From Neotamlana nanhaiensis (GTDB taxonomy: Bacteria; Bacteroidota; Bacteroidia; Flavobacteriales; Flavobacteriaceae): DNA of 64,000 bases. The stretch lies in contig NZ_JTDV01000005.1 of NCBI RefSeq assembly GCF_000943555.1, positions 248,001-312,000 of the forward strand. Direction: 5' to 3'. Position numbers and translations under genes: made by a program. The notes below the pieces were generated by a model. The model was not told the origin of the DNA and did no database searches. It saw only the letters and a list, made by a program, of their open reading frames with translations. Position 1 is the first letter of the stretch. Each line of letters starts with the position of its first letter. Below, in pieces: positions 52,694-62,122 of this stretch.

Positions 52694-52984
52694 TTAATCT
52701 GAAAGTTGACCAATACAATGGTCTATATCTCGTATTAATGCGTTTATTTTAAGCTTAGTCTCTCTTTTATTCTCGTCACTACCAAGTATTGCATTTGTTA
52801 ATTTTAGAGCTTCATATTTTTCTTCCCATTGGGCTAATTGCCTTTTTTGGTTCGAAATTTCTTGCTTTGAAACTTCTAAATTGTCACATAATTTCAAATT
52901 TTCTTGCTTTAAAAGCTCTAATTGCTGTAATACTTTAGTTATTTTATTTTCTAACGAAATTACAATATCTTCAATATTACTCAT
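52694..52984 (-). CDS. Small coiled-coil protein upstream of zapA
   Basis: A 96-aa, almost entirely helical protein with heptad patterns through about 6-85 (LENKITKVLQQLELLKQENL) and an acidic end (CIGQLSD). No signal peptide or membrane helix. It is cotranscribed with zapA (12 base gap), so a role in division, like ZapB-type coiled-coil partners, is a reasonable guess but there is no sequence proof. Confidence 0.75.
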   Translation of the reverse strand: MSNIEDIVISLENKITKVLQQLELLKQENLKLCDNLEVSKQEISNQKRQLAQWEEKYEALKLTNAILGSDENKRETKLKINALIRDIDHCIGQLSD

Positions 52985-53113
52985 TTACAAAAATCAATAC
53001 TTATCTCACAAAGTTAACATACCTAAGTAAATTTTACAATTGTTTTTTAATAAAATTTTAAAAGCATCGTTTTACTATCGAGCAAAGTTGTGTTTATTTA
53101 ATTTTTAACCGTG

Positions 53114-53145
53114 CTTTGTGTTTTCAGCCCAAATTTTTACTTTAG
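53114..53145 (+). promoter_or_regulatory. Candidate promoter for the M23 peptidase operon
   Basis: TTTG (53114-53117), 20 bases, TACTTTAG (53138-53145), one mismatch from TAnnTTTG, 15 bases before the ATG at 53160. Confidence 0.4.
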
Positions 53146-53159
53146 CATAATACAGTTTT

Positions 53160-54839
53160 ATGAAGTTAATCCAGTCCCTTTTCTTAATTTTTCCATTTGT
53201 TTTTTTTGCGCAAAACCCTTATCCGCAGGACTATTTTGGTGATCCGCTAGAAGTTCCTATAATTTTATCTGGTACCTTTGCCGAGTTACGTTCAAACCAT
53301 TTTCATTCTGGCTTAGATATAAAAACGCAAGGTCGTACTGGTTTACATGTTGTTGCTTCGGCTAGTGGATTTGTAAGCCGTATTAAGCTTTCTCATTTTG
53401 GCTATGGCAAAGCTTTATACATCACACATCCAAATGGCTATGTTACGGTTTATGCGCATTTACAAAAATTTGCACCAGAGATTGAAGCTTATGTAAAAAA
53501 ACATCAATACGAAGCAGAATCGTACGAAATTGAATTATTTCCTAAAGCTGAAGAGTTACTTGTTAACAAAGGTGATTTAGTAGCATACAGTGGAAATACT
53601 GGCGGTTCAGGTGGTCCGCATTTACATTTTGAAATTAGAAACAAAGCCGAACACCCTATTAATCCTATGCTTTTTGGTATTGATATAAAAGACTCGTCGT
53701 ACCCTCTTATTCGTTCAATTTTTGCCTATCCATTAAGTAATGACGCCATAATTAACAAATCGAACAAAAAACAAGAATTAAAACTTATTCCGCTAAAAAA
53801 CGGCGATTATGCAGTGGAGAACATTGAAGCTATTGGAGACATTGGGTTTGGTATTGAAACAATTGACAGGCAAGATTTTTCGACAAACTCCAATGGGGTT
53901 TACAACATTCAAACCGTTTTTAATGGAAATAGAAATTTTGAAATTGATTTTAGTACTTTTTCTTTTGATGAAACCAGGAACCTAAACCAATTAATAGATT
54001 ACGAACATTATATATCAAACCGCGACCGCATTCAAAAACTATTTATACAAAACAACGCCTTAAGCTTATACAAAGATGCCGAGAATAATGGTTTTTTAAC
54101 CATAAAAGACAGTACCTACTCGGTATATAAAATTAGAGTTTCCGATTATAAAAGTAACGAAGCTTGGGTAACTATTAACATTAAAGGCACTAAACAAGCC
54201 CTTTTAAATAAAGACTCGGTTAAAACAACGCCTTACTTTATAAAAGCTGCGCAAAATACTAGTTTAAAAAAGTCCCCTGTTTCGGTTAATTTTAAACCTA
54301 ATACATTTTATAACGACTTTTATTTAAATTTCGATGTAAAAAACGATACGTTAACCTTACATGAAAATATTATCCCAACTAAAAAGAATTTCTCTATTAA
54401 TTATGATGTGAGTCATTACAATGCTACAGATCAAGAAAAACTATATATCGCTCGATTAATTGGAGACAAAAAAAACATTCCTGTTTACACCTCTACAAAG
54501 CGTGAAACGAACAAGTTAACAGGTATTTCTAAAGTTTTAGGCACATACACCTTGGCTACCGATACAGTAGCGCCAACCATACGGGCTAGTAACTTTAAAA
54601 ATAATCAATGGATTAGTGATTATCGATTTTTAAAAATTAAAATTGATGACGATGCCTCTGGAATAAAAAGCTATCGCGCCACCATTAATAACAAGTGGAT
54701 TTTAATGGAGTACGATTATAAAACCAAGTTACTTACTTTCGATTTTGTAAACACCGAAACCAAAAATAATTTAAAAGTAATTGTTACCGATAATGTTGGA
54801 AATAGTTCTACTTTTGAAGCTATATTTTACAGAAAATAA
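53160..54839 (+). CDS. Exported M23-family metallopeptidase
   Basis: A 559-aa protein with a signal peptide (1-17, ending FVFFAQ) and a LytM/M23 domain at about 40-170: HFHSGLDI with zinc His49 and Asp53, a GYGKALYITHPNGY segment, and GGPHLHFEIR (about 155-164) giving the HxH. M23 enzymes cut peptidoglycan crossbridges. A long C-terminal region (about 180-559) of beta strands is of unknown role, possibly Ig-like. A TonB-dependent receptor gene starts 12 bases after its stop, so the two share an operon. Confidence 0.9.
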   Translation: MKLIQSLFLIFPFVFFAQNPYPQDYFGDPLEVPIILSGTFAELRSNHFHSGLDIKTQGRTGLHVVASASGFVSRIKLSHFGYGKALYITHPNGYVTVYAHLQKFAPEIEAYVKKHQYEAESYEIELFPKAEELLVNKGDLVAYSGNTGGSGGPHLHFEIRNKAEHPINPMLFGIDIKDSSYPLIRSIFAYPLSNDAIINKSNKKQELKLIPLKNGDYAVENIEAIGDIGFGIETIDRQDFSTNSNGVYNIQTVFNGNRNFEIDFSTFSFDETRNLNQLIDYEHYISNRDRIQKLFIQNNALSLYKDAENNGFLTIKDSTYSVYKIRVSDYKSNEAWVTINIKGTKQALLNKDSVKTTPYFIKAAQNTSLKKSPVSVNFKPNTFYNDFYLNFDVKNDTLTLHENIIPTKKNFSINYDVSHYNATDQEKLYIARLIGDKKNIPVYTSTKRETNKLTGISKVLGTYTLATDTVAPTIRASNFKNNQWISDYRFLKIKIDDDASGIKSYRATINNKWILMEYDYKTKLLTFDFVNTETKNNLKVIVTDNVGNSSTFEAIFYRK

Positions 54840-54851
54840 ATTTACCAACTT

Positions 54852-57314
54852 TTGAAACCTAAACATTTATTTTTTACCATAGTATTTTTACTTTTTACAG
54901 GAAGCTTTTTTGCACAAACTGCAACTTTAAAAGGCATTATTTTAAATGAAAACAACTTACCTATTGAAAACGTAAATATTACATTTGAAAATACAGGTAC
55001 ACAAACCAACGCTAACGGTTTTTATTTACTAAATATTCCTGCTAACAAAAACGTAACAGTAACTTTTACGCATCTTTCTCATAAAAAAATTACGAGTACA
55101 TTTAATTTAAAAAATGGAGAGGAAGTAGAATTTAACCCAGTAATGAGCGCTACAATTGAGCAAATAGCCACAGTTATAGTAACCAATACAAGCCGAAAAG
55201 AAGTTGAAGGTATTGTAACCTTAAAACCAGAAACTATTCGTAAAATTCCTGGTGCTAACGCAGGTGTAGAAAACTTGTTAATGACTTTACCAGGTGTAAG
55301 CAACAATAACGAATTAAGTACACAATACTCGGTGCGCGGTGGAAATTACGATGAAAATTTAGTTTATGTAAACGGTATTCAAGTGTATCGCCCGTTTTTA
55401 ATACGTTCTGGCCAGCAAGAAGGTTTAAGTTTTGTAAATACGAATTTGGTACAAAATGTTGATTTTTCGGCAGGCGGATTTCAAGCCAAGTACGGCGACA
55501 AACTATCTTCGGTTTTAGATATCACTTACAAAACACCCTACGAATTTGAAGCTAATGCCGATTTAAGCTTATTAGGCGCTAGCATATCTGTAGAAAACAC
55601 TAGCAAGAACAATAAATTCTCTGGCATTGTTGGCCTACGTTACCGCGATAATAGTTTATTAGTAGATGCTAAAGAAACCGAAACCAACTTTAATCCTGTT
55701 TTTGCCGATGCTCAAGGCTTTTTCACTTATAAATTTTCAAGTAAATTTCACTTGAGTTTTTTAGGAAATGCTTCGTTAAACAAATACAATTACCAGCCAC
55801 AAACCAGACAAACCAATTTTGGTACCTTAACCGATCCCATAGCATTACTTGTTTATTATAGCGGACAAGAAAAAGATCAATACCAAACACTTTTTGGTGC
55901 TTTTAAAGGTTCGTATTTTGTAAATGATAATTTAAATTTACAGTTAACCGCATCAACCTATCATACCACAGAAGAAGAATATTTCGATATTTTAGCACAA
56001 TACCGACTTGGTGAAGTTAATTCGAATATTGGTGATGAAGATTTAGGTGAAGTTGAATTTAGCGAAGGTGTTGGTAGCCAATTAAATCATGGAAGAAACG
56101 ATTTAGATGCCTTAATTACTAACATTGAACATAAAGGTGATCTATCAATAAAAGGCCACAGAATAGAATGGGCTTTTAAATATACCAATGAAGATATTCG
56201 TGATCGCTTGGTTGAATGGGAAGTTATCGATTCGGCAGGTTTTTCTATTCGTCCGCCAAAAACCACCCCAATTAACGAGCAACCTTACGCACCTTACACG
56301 GGGCCATTAGTGCCATATCAAAACGTTCGTACCACAAATAATACAACAATAAACCGCTTTCAAGCCTATGCACAATGGAGCAAACGTAGCTCCATTGGCA
56401 ATAGCGATGTTTGGTATAATGCTGGAATTAGAGCACATAATTGGACTGTAAGTGGCGAAGGCATAGCAACAAATACGCAAACCGTTTATAGCCCAAGAGC
56501 ACAATTTGCAATTAAGCCCGATTGGGAAAAAGATATGCTTTTTAGAGTGGCTGGTGGCTTATATTACCAACCGCCATTTTATCGCGAGTTACGAGATTCT
56601 GCTGGTGTCGTTCAACCTAATGTGAAAGCTCAAAAATCGTTTCATGTGGTTTTAGGTAACGATTATAGTTTTAAAATGTGGGACAGACCATTTAAACTAA
56701 CCACCGAAATGTATTATAAAGGACTAAGCCAAGTGAATACTTATACTTTAGAAAATGTGCGTATTAGATATAGAGCAAATAACGATGCAAAAGCCTACGC
56801 TTATGGTTTAGATATGCGCTTAAATGGTGAATTTGTTCCTGGCACCGAATCCTGGTTTAGTTTTGGCTATTTAAAAACAGCAGAAAACTTGAATAACCGT
56901 GGCTATATTGCGCGACCAACCGATCAACGCTTAAAATTTGCCGCTTTATTTCAAGATTACGTTCCAAACTTACCAAGCCTTAAAGTATATTTAAACTTAG
57001 TATATAACACTGGGTTACCTGGTGGATCACCTAGTTACGCCGACCCTTACGTTTACCAAAACAGATTACCCGACTATAAACGCGCCGATTTAGGGTTACA
57101 ATATGTTTTAGTTGATGCTAAAAAGCAATTTAACAAAGGCTGGAAAAAGCCGTTTAAAGAATTATCGTTTGGTTTCGAGATATTTAATATGTTCGATGTA
57201 CAAAACTCTATTACCAATACATGGGTTCGCGATGTATACTCGAAAACACAATACGCGATTCCTAATTATTTAACACCTCGTGTTTTTAATGTTAGAACTC
57301 GAATAAAATTATAA
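54852..57314 (+). CDS. TonB-dependent outer-membrane receptor with carboxypeptidase-regulatory N-terminal domain
   Basis: An 820-aa receptor. Signal peptide 1-21, CarboxypepD_reg-like beta domain (about 23-100, TATLKGIILNENNLPIENVN), plug domain (about 115-230, with SVRGGNYDENLVYVNGIQV) and a beta-barrel to the end. It has no SusD partner nearby, so it is not a classical SusCD glycan system; ligand unknown. The start is a TTG at 54852; there is no in-frame ATG before the signal peptide. Cotranscribed with the M23 peptidase. It ends 1 base before the convergent surface protein gene. Confidence 0.9.
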   Translation: MKPKHLFFTIVFLLFTGSFFAQTATLKGIILNENNLPIENVNITFENTGTQTNANGFYLLNIPANKNVTVTFTHLSHKKITSTFNLKNGEEVEFNPVMSATIEQIATVIVTNTSRKEVEGIVTLKPETIRKIPGANAGVENLLMTLPGVSNNNELSTQYSVRGGNYDENLVYVNGIQVYRPFLIRSGQQEGLSFVNTNLVQNVDFSAGGFQAKYGDKLSSVLDITYKTPYEFEANADLSLLGASISVENTSKNNKFSGIVGLRYRDNSLLVDAKETETNFNPVFADAQGFFTYKFSSKFHLSFLGNASLNKYNYQPQTRQTNFGTLTDPIALLVYYSGQEKDQYQTLFGAFKGSYFVNDNLNLQLTASTYHTTEEEYFDILAQYRLGEVNSNIGDEDLGEVEFSEGVGSQLNHGRNDLDALITNIEHKGDLSIKGHRIEWAFKYTNEDIRDRLVEWEVIDSAGFSIRPPKTTPINEQPYAPYTGPLVPYQNVRTTNNTTINRFQAYAQWSKRSSIGNSDVWYNAGIRAHNWTVSGEGIATNTQTVYSPRAQFAIKPDWEKDMLFRVAGGLYYQPPFYRELRDSAGVVQPNVKAQKSFHVVLGNDYSFKMWDRPFKLTTEMYYKGLSQVNTYTLENVRIRYRANNDAKAYAYGLDMRLNGEFVPGTESWFSFGYLKTAENLNNRGYIARPTDQRLKFAALFQDYVPNLPSLKVYLNLVYNTGLPGGSPSYADPYVYQNRLPDYKRADLGLQYVLVDAKKQFNKGWKKPFKELSFGFEIFNMFDVQNSITNTWVRDVYSKTQYAIPNYLTPRVFNVRTRIKL

Positions 57315-57315
57315 T

Positions 57316-58752
57316 CTAATTTATACTTAAATTTTCTGAAAAAACGACTAATGTGTCTGTGCCAGAACCCGTTAAACGACGCGTATAAACTTCTATGTAA
57401 TCTGAATTTGACAACTCTAAGTTAGCATTCATAGATACATTTTGAATTTGCGAATCGTTATCAATATAAATTAATGCTCTAGATTCTGTAACTACAGTGC
57501 CGTTTTTTGCAATAAAAAATGCGTAAAAATTTGAAGCAGCCCCATCAACTCGAATTGATAAAGATGCATTAATTTGAAATTGACGATCTTTTACACCATC
57601 ATATATTAATCTGTTTTCTGTAACATTACTAGTAAATCGAAATAGGTTATTTGCAGAAAAAGACCCGTTTCCTTCTACTAATTGATCTGTACCATTTGAT
57701 ATTGATTGCGTAAAACCAGTTGTAACAGGACCATCATAATAAAAGTTTCCAGCAGCAACACCATCTGTTTCAACATTAATACCTGGACAATCAACATCCC
57801 ATGAATTTGTAAAATTATAACCTGTGTAAGGAGATGTTCCATTAATATAATTTCCGCCTCCATAAAAATCAACAGCTCTAATAGTTGCTCCATTTGTAAT
57901 AGAGGTTATTCCTGTAACATTTACCCCAGCAGTTGCAGCTATAACTTCGCTAAAACCGCCCTGTTTTGATATAATTTCAAAATCTCCAACAAAAGTTTCA
58001 TAAGTTCCACCGTTAGTACCATCCCAACCCTGTGTATTCAACAATAATTGATTAATATCGGTATAGGTAATACCATCATTATTACTTACATATTGAATAA
58101 TACTAGAAAACACTAAGTTAAAATTTGAAACACTACCAACAGCATTACAATTTGCAATTACACAATCTCTAAATACTAAAGATTCTGCACCAGTACCTGT
58201 TAAGTTAAATATAGATGAACCAGGAGCTGTTAGAGTTAAATTTCTAAGCGAACCTCCATTGCTTCCTGTAAAAATATTTCCTCCAACTCTTAACAAAACA
58301 TCTTCGTTTGTATCTTCACCAGAGATGTAGGCGTTATTTATATTTATAGGAGCTGTTAGAATTATAGTTCCGTTAATTTCATAAAGAGTGTCAGTATTTA
58401 AAAGGTATTCTGCACCTCCACCCGCAACTAATTCATCGGCCAAATCGGCTGCGCTTTTAACTAATTTATAGTTATCTCGCGTTACAGCAGCTTCAACTTT
58501 ACTCCAAGATGTTGATGTAGAATTATAATAAAAAAAGGCGTCCTCATCGATATCGTAAACCATTAGACCTTCGGCAGGAGAAGCTATGGCATTTCTTTGA
58601 GTAGTTGTCATTCTTGGAACTAACAAACCTTGAGTTGTCGATTCCATCTCAAGAATGGATGAAGCATCTGGGTTTGTAGTACCAATACCTACTTGTGCAT
58701 TTACCATTTTAAATGACAAAAGGGTGATAATAATTAGCGCTGTAAGTTTCAT
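57316..58752 (-). CDS. Secreted surface protein with GIGTTNP-type N-terminal motif
   Basis: A 478-aa protein started at the ATG at 58752 (MKLTALIIITLLSF), which gives a clean signal peptide ending NAQ; a start 21 bases upstream would only add residues. Residues about 22-85 carry the pattern VGIGTTNPDASSILEMES and LLVPRMTTTQRNAI typical of Bacteroidota surface and tail-fibre-like proteins. The centre (about 100-300) is Gly/Asn-rich with short strands, probably a right-handed beta-helix. The C-terminus is a beta-sandwich-like region without a type IX sorting tail, so the export route past the inner membrane is unclear. Confidence 0.75.
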   Translation of the reverse strand: MKLTALIIITLLSFKMVNAQVGIGTTNPDASSILEMESTTQGLLVPRMTTTQRNAIASPAEGLMVYDIDEDAFFYYNSTSTSWSKVEAAVTRDNYKLVKSAADLADELVAGGGAEYLLNTDTLYEINGTIILTAPININNAYISGEDTNEDVLLRVGGNIFTGSNGGSLRNLTLTAPGSSIFNLTGTGAESLVFRDCVIANCNAVGSVSNFNLVFSSIIQYVSNNDGITYTDINQLLLNTQGWDGTNGGTYETFVGDFEIISKQGGFSEVIAATAGVNVTGITSITNGATIRAVDFYGGGNYINGTSPYTGYNFTNSWDVDCPGINVETDGVAAGNFYYDGPVTTGFTQSISNGTDQLVEGNGSFSANNLFRFTSNVTENRLIYDGVKDRQFQINASLSIRVDGAASNFYAFFIAKNGTVVTESRALIYIDNDSQIQNVSMNANLELSNSDYIEVYTRRLTGSGTDTLVVFSENLSIN

Positions 58753-59048
58753 AATGTTGGTATTTAGGAGCAAAAAAAGTCTTTTACATATATTCCATAT
58801 TATATTGTTTTTAAATGCATTAATTGTTTTGTATTGAATTTTAATTTCAAAAACTAAAGCAACTTATTTAGAGGTTTAATTGTGATTAAATTAAAATGCA
58901 TAGACTGCCAAAACCCATTTTTAAGCATTGGTTTAAACATTTTTTTTAAATAAAAATAGTATGAATATAAAAGCGGAACCTTTTATAAACGGTAGAATGA
59001 ATTTTACCTTCGCCGAAATGCGAGTTTGTTTAGATAAACAAAAATAGG
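58753..59048. other. Gap between surface protein and cysteine desulfurase genes
   Basis: About 296 AT-rich bases. A frame of 28 codons at 58961-59047 on the plus strand (MNIKAEPF to DKQK) is too short to support by itself. A self-complementary TTTGTTTA/TAAACAAA stretch lies at 59025-59042, without a strong stem. I see no tRNA or other RNA gene. It must contain the promoter of the minus-strand surface protein. Confidence 0.4.
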
Positions 59049-60191
59049 TTACATGAATTGTTTTAATGTTTCAACAACATAATCGACCTCATTTTTAGTG
59101 TTATAAATACTAAAAGAAAAGCGCAACGATGGTTTTTGTAAGGCTTCTGGCGACAGAATTTCGGTTAAAACATGCGATTTTTTTTCGCTACCGCTTTGGC
59201 AAGCACTTCCTCGCGAACAAGCAACTCCTTTTAAATCGAGTTGAAATAGAATCATTGATGCTTTTTCGGTTGCGAAAGGAAATTGTACATTAACCATAGC
59301 GTATGTACTATGGTTAAAATCGTCGCTTAAACCGTTAAAGGTAATATCGGGAATTTCAGCCTTTAAAGTTTCAATAAAATATTGTTTTAAATGCGAAATA
59401 TATTCCGAATCACTTTTCAAATTATGGTAGGCCAATGTTAAGGCCGTTTCCATACCTACAATATTATGTAAACTCTCGGTTCCTGCTCGTAAACCACGCT
59501 CTTGCTCACCGCCAAAAATTATAGGTTGTAACTCAGAATTTCTTCTAATAAAAGCAAAACCGACACCCTTTGGTCCATGAAATTTATGTGCCGAAGCCAC
59601 TAGAAAATCAACTGGAATATCTTTTAAATCTAAAGTATAATGACCAACAGATTGTACAGCGTCGGTATGAAACAAAGCATCATTTGTTTTACATATACTA
59701 GCAATAGCTTTTAAATTTAAAATATTACCAATTTCATTATTAACATGCATTAAACTTACTAAGGTTTTTGTTTCGGTTTGTAGCAAAGTTTCTAAGTGAG
59801 TTGTATCTATTTTTCCTTCATTATCAACATCAACATAACTAACTCTAATACCTTCATTTTTATGTAAAAAAGCAACCGTATTTAACACAGCATGATGTTC
59901 AATTTTTGAAGTAATAATATGTTTTACCTGTAAATCTTTAACAGCACTTTGCAGAATTAAATTATTAGCTTCTGTGCCGCCCGAAGTAAATATAATTTCA
60001 CCCGACTCAACATTTAAATACTTCGCTATAGTTTTTCTTGATTTTTCCAACAACACCTTCGACGAGCGCCCAAAACCATGTGTTGATGAGGCATTACCAA
60101 AATTACTTTTTAAAACCGTACTCATAGCATCAACAACAGCATTATGCACTTTTGTAGTTGCGGCATTATCAAAATAAATCTTTTTAATCAT
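59049..60191 (-). CDS. Cysteine desulfurase, IscS/NifS family
   Basis: A 380-aa PLP enzyme started at the ATG at 60191 (MIKKIYFDNAATTKVHNAVV), the usual desulfurase N-terminus; an upstream ATG would add 12 odd residues. FTSGGTEANNL near 69-79, the DAVQSVGH segment near 179-186, the PLP lysine in SAHKFHGPKG near 201-210, and the loop Cys in SRGSACQSGSEKKSHV near 323-338 (the persulfide Cys is the CS/SAC motif) are visible. It supplies sulfur for Fe-S clusters or tRNA thiolation. No iscU-type scaffold gene is adjacent, so its partner is not known from this window. Confidence 0.92.
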   Translation of the reverse strand: MIKKIYFDNAATTKVHNAVVDAMSTVLKSNFGNASSTHGFGRSSKVLLEKSRKTIAKYLNVESGEIIFTSGGTEANNLILQSAVKDLQVKHIITSKIEHHAVLNTVAFLHKNEGIRVSYVDVDNEGKIDTTHLETLLQTETKTLVSLMHVNNEIGNILNLKAIASICKTNDALFHTDAVQSVGHYTLDLKDIPVDFLVASAHKFHGPKGVGFAFIRRNSELQPIIFGGEQERGLRAGTESLHNIVGMETALTLAYHNLKSDSEYISHLKQYFIETLKAEIPDITFNGLSDDFNHSTYAMVNVQFPFATEKASMILFQLDLKGVACSRGSACQSGSEKKSHVLTEILSPEALQKPSLRFSFSIYNTKNEVDYVVETLKQFM

Positions 60192-60282
60192 GGTAAAAAC
60201 TTTATTAACTAAAGAAATAGTGAACAAAAATACTTTAAATAAAATTATTTTCTTTAAGTGGCGTTATAAATAACAATTCTAT

Positions 60283-60290
60283 TATTTTTG
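60283..60290 (+). promoter_or_regulatory. -7 promoter element for the calcium-repeat lipoprotein gene
   Basis: TATTTTTG, an exact TAnnTTTG, 18 bases before the ATG at 60308. Confidence 0.5.
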
Positions 60291-60307
60291 CCTTAAAATT
60301 TGAGTGT

Positions 60308-61201
60308 ATGCGTAAGCTGTTTATATATTTATTTTCGTTAAGTTTATTATGTTTTTGGACCTGCGATGATGGCGATATTATTGAATTCGAATTCGATTTT
60401 GAAGAAGAATTTGATTATTGCGAAGGCGTTGACGATTTGGTGCTGTATAAAACTAAAAGTGAACCTGCCGAATCGATGTCTTTATTAATTTCTAATTTTA
60501 CTTTAGACGATTTAATAGCAGTTGAAGAAAATGATACTTTAATTATTACCAATCAAGCAGCTTCTTTTACATACCGAACTTACAATAATTCAACGATATC
60601 AAATATTTTTTGTAGTGATGTACCTGCTAATGTTTCTATTAATGTTGATGAAACCGACCCTGTAATTATAGATATTTTAACGGTTTTAACAGAAGATGAT
60701 AACGATGGAATTCCTGCCATTTTAGAAGATAGAAATGGAAATGGCGATTTAACTGATGATGATACCGATGGCGATGGTTTACCAGATTACATTGATGCCG
60801 ATGATGATGGCGATAATATTTTAACCATAAATGAAAATCCAGATCCCAATGAAGATGGTGATTTAAGTGATGCCCAAGATACAGATGGCGATGGCACTCC
60901 CGATTATTTAGATGATGATGATGATGGTGATGGCGTTTTAACCCGTGACGAAGAAAACGATTCGCAGGATCAAAATCCAGCAAACGATATCACCGATGGC
61001 ACAACAGCCGATTTTTTAAACGATGTTATAAAAACCAAAGTTGATGCAACAGCCTACAGAAGACACTCTTATACTAGAACATTTCGTGTATCTGTTATTG
61101 TTAAAGAAATTGGTATAAACGTAATTTCGCAAGACACCTTAGATTTTGGTTATATGAATATTGGCCCAAATACCACCAATATTACGCCTCAATTTAACTA
61201 G
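60308..61201 (+). CDS. Lipoprotein with thrombospondin type 3-like calcium-binding repeats
   Basis: A 297-aa protein. Lipoprotein signal with Cys19 in CFWTCDDGD, followed by a very acidic stretch. The middle (about 136-220) has two tandem copies of a unit built on DTDGDGLPDYIDADDDGDN and DTDGDGTPDYLDDDDDGDG, the DxDxDG calcium-binding form of thrombospondin type 3 repeats. The C-terminus is a beta-rich region. Anchored in the outer or inner membrane and probably calcium-stabilised. Its last 8 bases overlap the convergent Smr gene. Confidence 0.85.
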   Translation: MRKLFIYLFSLSLLCFWTCDDGDIIEFEFDFEEEFDYCEGVDDLVLYKTKSEPAESMSLLISNFTLDDLIAVEENDTLIITNQAASFTYRTYNNSTISNIFCSDVPANVSINVDETDPVIIDILTVLTEDDNDGIPAILEDRNGNGDLTDDDTDGDGLPDYIDADDDGDNILTINENPDPNEDGDLSDAQDTDGDGTPDYLDDDDDGDGVLTRDEENDSQDQNPANDITDGTTADFLNDVIKTKVDATAYRRHSYTRTFRVSVIVKEIGINVISQDTLDFGYMNIGPNTTNITPQFN

Positions 61202-61739
61202 AAGTGTTTTGGTAAATATAAACTTCGGTGGCGCCTAAACCATATTTTTGGTAGTTAGCATCGTAAAACTTTACATTATTATATCTGCCAAAAAGATACT
61301 CTAATTCTAATTTTAGCACGCCCTCGCCTACGCCATGAATAAAAACCACTTTTTGAATGCGTTTGGCTATGGCAAAATCTAATTTTCGTCTTGCTGTATC
61401 AAGTTGTAATGTAAGCATATCGTGATTAGTCATACCACGAGTAGAAGGCACCAGTTGATGAATATGTAAATCGACTTCCATTGTGGGTTCGTATCGAGCT
61501 TTAGCTTTCTTTTTAGGCGCTTTTTTACGATTTACAGGTTCTTTTTCGGCTAAATTAAAATTTGATGTTAACGATTGTTTGCTTATGGTATTATCTTGCT
61601 TTATTAAATCGGTGGCTTCAAAATTTATTAAAAACCCATCTTCAGTTTCAATAGTAATCTTTTGCCCTGCAATGTGCTTTATCTCGCCTTGCAAATCTTC
61701 ATCTAAAACCAAAACAAAATCACCAACTTTAAAAGGCAT
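61194..61739 (-). CDS. Smr-domain protein with DUF2027-like N-terminus
   Basis: A 181-aa protein. Residues about 1-48 (MPFKVGDFVLVLDEDLQGEI) form a small beta barrel; a lysine-rich linker (NRKKAPKKKAKARYE near 71-85) follows; residues about 90-178 are an Smr domain with VDLHIHQL near 89-96 and HGVGEGVLK near 134-142, the usual two conserved His regions. Smr domains bind nucleic acids and some cut stalled mRNA or branched DNA; MutS is absent here, so it is a stand-alone form. It is preceded on the same strand by a 65-aa membrane protein 2 bases upstream. Confidence 0.85.
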   Translation of the reverse strand: MPFKVGDFVLVLDEDLQGEIKHIAGQKITIETEDGFLINFEATDLIKQDNTISKQSLTSNFNLAEKEPVNRKKAPKKKAKARYEPTMEVDLHIHQLVPSTRGMTNHDMLTLQLDTARRKLDFAIAKRIQKVVFIHGVGEGVLKLELEYLFGRYNNVKFYDANYQKYGLGATEVYIYQNTSS

Positions 61740-61741
61740 AA

Positions 61742-61939
61742 TTAATTGTTATCAAGATTACTAGTATCATCATTATCCGCATCTTTTTTACTCGAAATAG
61801 TTTTAGAAATGCGGTAAGCACCAACCATAAGTAAAACAATACCACCAATAAGTAGGTACTGATTTTGATTTGCTCCTGCCTTGGCGTACATAGCAACAAT
61901 AGCTCCAACTACAATTAATATATAGTTTAAATATTTCAT
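61742..61939 (-). CDS. 65-aa membrane protein
   Basis: A short protein with two hydrophobic helices (about 2-19 and 28-46) and a charged acidic tail (KKDADNDDTSNLDNN). Family unknown. It starts 2 bases before the Smr gene on the same strand and has its own -7 element TACTTTTG just upstream, so it is expressed as a small operon with the Smr protein. The two are often found together in flavobacteria as far as I can judge, but no function is known. Confidence 0.75.
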   Translation of the reverse strand: MKYLNYILIVVGAIVAMYAKAGANQNQYLLIGGIVLLMVGAYRISKTISSKKDADNDDTSNLDNN

Positions 61940-61959
61940 AAATTAGGTGTTTCAAATAA

Positions 61960-61967
61960 CAAAAGTA
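61960..61967 (-). promoter_or_regulatory. -7 promoter element for the small membrane protein/Smr operon
   Basis: TACTTTTG on the minus strand, an exact TAnnTTTG, 21 bases before the ATG at 61939. Confidence 0.5.
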
Positions 61968-62085
61968 CTTTAAAAAGAGATATTACGTGTGCTTATTCGC
62001 GTTTTAAATTATTTAAACGAAATCCAAAAACATCTATTAAATACAAATTTTACCGATTAAAAACCGTTTTGAAATAAATTTTTCT

Positions 62086-62093
62086 TACATTTG
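62086..62093 (+). promoter_or_regulatory. -7 promoter element for the T9SS cargo gene
   Basis: TACATTTG, an exact TAnnTTTG, 30 bases before the ATG at 62123. The nearest TTG upstream (62069-62071) is only 14 bases away, shorter than usual. Confidence 0.45.
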
Positions 62094-62122
62094 CTGATAT
62101 TCAACGTTTTATACACTAAACT

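Noticed and set aside
59025-59042. TTTGTTTA/TAAACAAA self-complementary stretch as a terminator
   Set aside because: All A/T pairs with a 2-base loop and no T-run; too weak to call.
58961-59047. A 28-codon plus-strand frame (MNIKAEPF to DKQK)
   Set aside because: Too short, no promoter or conserved context, and it ends 1 base from the convergent desulfurase stop; kept only as a note in the gap entry.
60192-60227. An upstream ATG for the cysteine desulfurase
   Set aside because: Desulfurases start close to the YFDNAATT motif, which fits the ATG at 60191.
60666-60983. A His-rich minus-strand frame across the calcium-repeat gene
   Set aside because: It is the antisense shadow of Asp codons (GAT read as ATC/CAT) in the repeats, not a gene.
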